Positions 62,830 through 64,000 of a stretch of 64,000 bases of DNA are shown one piece after another. Positions within the stretch are counted from its first letter, which is position 1. Every line of letters begins with the position of its first letter. The position numbers were made by a program, and so were the translations under genes. Source of the stretch: Burkholderia sp. (GTDB lineage Bacteria; Pseudomonadota; Gammaproteobacteria; Burkholderiales; Burkholderiaceae); assembly GCA_031253835.1 (NCBI GenBank), contig JAIRVP010000052.1, positions 1 to 64,000 on the forward strand, read 5' to 3'. Under the pieces are notes generated by a model. That model saw only the letters and a program-made list of their open reading frames with translations, searched no databases and was not told where the DNA came from.

Positions 62830-63453
62830 TGAGTCGACCTCGTCTCTTGTGATTGTCTGGAACCGGCGCGGCTCGCGATACGCCCCCTGCGGCCTGGCCG
62901 GGTACTGCGTCGGATGAAGCGGAACTGCACCATCAAGAACGGCGGGCGGGGCGCACGGTCGTCTCGCCCCGAACGGAACGCGTCAGCGCGGCGGTGGCGC
63001 GGAATGAATGCAGGAGTGCGAATCAAATGCGGGCATGCCCGGGCTTCCTTCAGGTTTCAGATGAAACGGGACGGCACGATGCAATGAGGCGGGAATGTTG
63101 CGAACGGCGGTGCTGCAACGGCAGGAAAGCGCGACGCGAGTCGGCGCGGCTGGCCGGATTGCTTTCCGGAAGCTTGCGCAAAAGTTATCTCAGTGAAATG
63201 TCCGTGTCAAACTTTTTTAGTTTCCGTCAAACAAAGTTTCAGCGCGCATGCGGCATGCCGTGTCAACGTCGGTGGAATCCGTCCATAAGCAGTGAAAAAC
63301 GGTCTGAACGGAATGCCGCTGGCGTCGGGCAGTCGCCGGCACCGCGCGCGGCCTGCGCGCCGAACGCGTCGACGTCGGCCTCGACGTGCTTGCCGACGAC
63401 ACGCCGGCCGGCAGCGGCAGCGCCGGTTTCCACGAGACGACGTAACGCGCGGC
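62830..63453. other. Long intergenic region upstream of the lipoprotein hydrolase
   Basis: No intact gene in 624 bases. It contains the promoter at 63183-63211. At 63308-63445 is an open plus-strand stretch ending in TAA that reads ARGLRAERVDVGLDVLADDT then PAGSGSAGFHETT, which looks like the decayed 3' end of a gene. No start or family was identified. Confidence 0.5.
63183..63211 (-). promoter_or_regulatory. Sigma-70 promoter for the lipoprotein hydrolase
   Basis: On the minus strand TTGACA (63211-63206) and TAACTT (63188-63183) are separated by 17 bases. The -35 hexamer is perfect. Start near 63176 gives a leader of about 345 nt before the ATG at 62829. The upstream AAACT-TTTTT-AGTTT palindrome (63210-63224) could be an operator. 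Confidence 0.6.
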
Positions 63454-64000
63454 CTATTCGTCGCGCAGGGCCTCGGCCGGCCGTACGCGGGCGGCGCGCC
63501 AGCTCGGGTACAGCGTCGCGACGCACGACATCAGGAACGCGGCCGATGCGATCTCGATCACGTCGATTGCCGAGAGCTTCGACGGCAGCGAGCTGAGGAA
63601 GTACACGGACGGCGTCAGGAAATGGATGCCGAGCAAGTGCTCGATCGCGGGTATCACCCACGGAATGCTGACCGCGATCGCGCAGCCGAAGGCGACGCCC
63701 GCGAGCGTGCCGGCGAGGCCGATCGTCATCCCCTGGATCGCGAAGATCTTCATGATCGACCGGGGCGGCGCGCCGAGCGTGCGCAGGATCGCGATGTCGC
63801 CCTGCTTCTGCGTGACGGTCATCACGAGCGACGACACGAGGTTGAACGCGGCGACCGCGACGATCAGCATCAGGATCAGCGACAGCATCCGCTTCTGCAG
63901 CCGCTCGGCTTCGAACCACGTGCGGTTCTGCCGCGTCCAGTCGCGGATGTACAGGTCGCCCGACAGCGAGCGCGACAGTGCGAGTGCGATTTCCGGCGCG
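63454..64000 (-). CDS. LolC/LolE-type lipoprotein-releasing permease, C-terminal part (N-terminus beyond the window)
   Basis: At least 182 codons, open to the right edge. It carries WTRQNRTWFEAERLQKRMLS, LILMLIVAVAAFNLVSSLVM, VTQKQGDIAILRTLGAPPRS and SWRAARVRPAEALRDE at the C-terminus, the FtsX-like C-terminal half of LolC/E. It helps extract lipoproteins from the inner membrane for LolA. The N-terminal membrane segment and periplasmic domain are outside the window. Confidence 0.88.
   Translation of the reverse strand, partial: APEIALALSRSLSGDLYIRDWTRQNRTWFEAERLQKRMLSLILMLIVAVAAFNLVSSLVMTVTQKQGDIAILRTLGAPPRSIMKIFAIQGMTIGLAGTLAGVAFGCAIAVSIPWVIPAIEHLLGIHFLTPSVYFLSSLPSKLSAIDVIEIASAAFLMSCVATLYPSWRAARVRPAEALRDE

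Overview
The window reads as Burkholderia, most likely a Burkholderia cepacia complex species and probably a secondary replicon. The base composition is very G+C-rich with strong third-position G/C bias. Gene content is catabolic and accessory (trimeric autotransporter adhesin, DUF4148 proteins, HpnI-like and HpnL-like proteins, sarcosine oxidase operon). Neither rRNA nor tRNA genes were seen. Assignment is by recognising protein families; no database was searched.

Layout. Positions 1-6665 (minus) hold the N-terminal part of a giant trimeric autotransporter adhesin built from heads and 54-bp-repeat stalks, preceded by an AT-rich regulatory region with a CRP-like site. Positions 7.6-16.4 kb carry small metabolic genes, a candidate sRNA at 9952-10020 and a DUF2339/DUF3999 membrane pair. 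Positions 17.0-21.5 kb hold a glycine betaine ABC transporter (proV, proW, an AraC-type regulator, proX) interrupted by a compound palindromic element. Positions 22.4-24.8 kb are a low-G+C cassette with a PAAR protein, an M35-like metallopeptidase and an OmpA-like exported protein, inserted beside a PACE efflux gene and flanked by a duplicated 3' end of that gene. Positions 25-35 kb carry a LysR regulator, a BNR-repeat protein with a MoaD-like carrier, an Asp/Asn hydroxylase-like protein, two DUF4148 proteins, cytochrome b561, a QseBC-like two-component system and HpnI-like/HpnL-like proteins.

Positions 35.3-42.4 kb (minus) are a four-carbon acid-sugar operon (ltnD, otnK, otnC, an MFS permease, otnI, denD) under a FadR-type GntR regulator, with a second compound palindromic element between otnI and denD. 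Positions 42.6-51.0 kb hold a GlxA-type AraC regulator divergent from sdaA-soxBDAG-folB, converting sarcosine to glycine and serine, and serine to pyruvate. A decayed hipBA module, an old yellow enzyme with a divergent LysR, and a lytic transglycosylase follow. A second osmoprotectant-type ABC operon (YehZYXW-like) lies at 55.4-59.3 kb, then a 2-hydroxyacid dehydrogenase, a NUDIX hydrolase, a CocE/NonD-type lipoprotein hydrolase and the 3' part of a LolC/E permease at the right edge.

The common theme is uptake and breakdown of quaternary amines (two transporters, two GATase-AraC regulators, sarcosine and serine catabolism) beside sugar-acid catabolism. The most unusual signals are the two compound palindromes sharing a 55-nt core (51 of 55 bases identical) with different arms, the effector-like cassette with its duplicated flank, and an orphan promoter-hairpin-terminator unit that looks like an sRNA gene.
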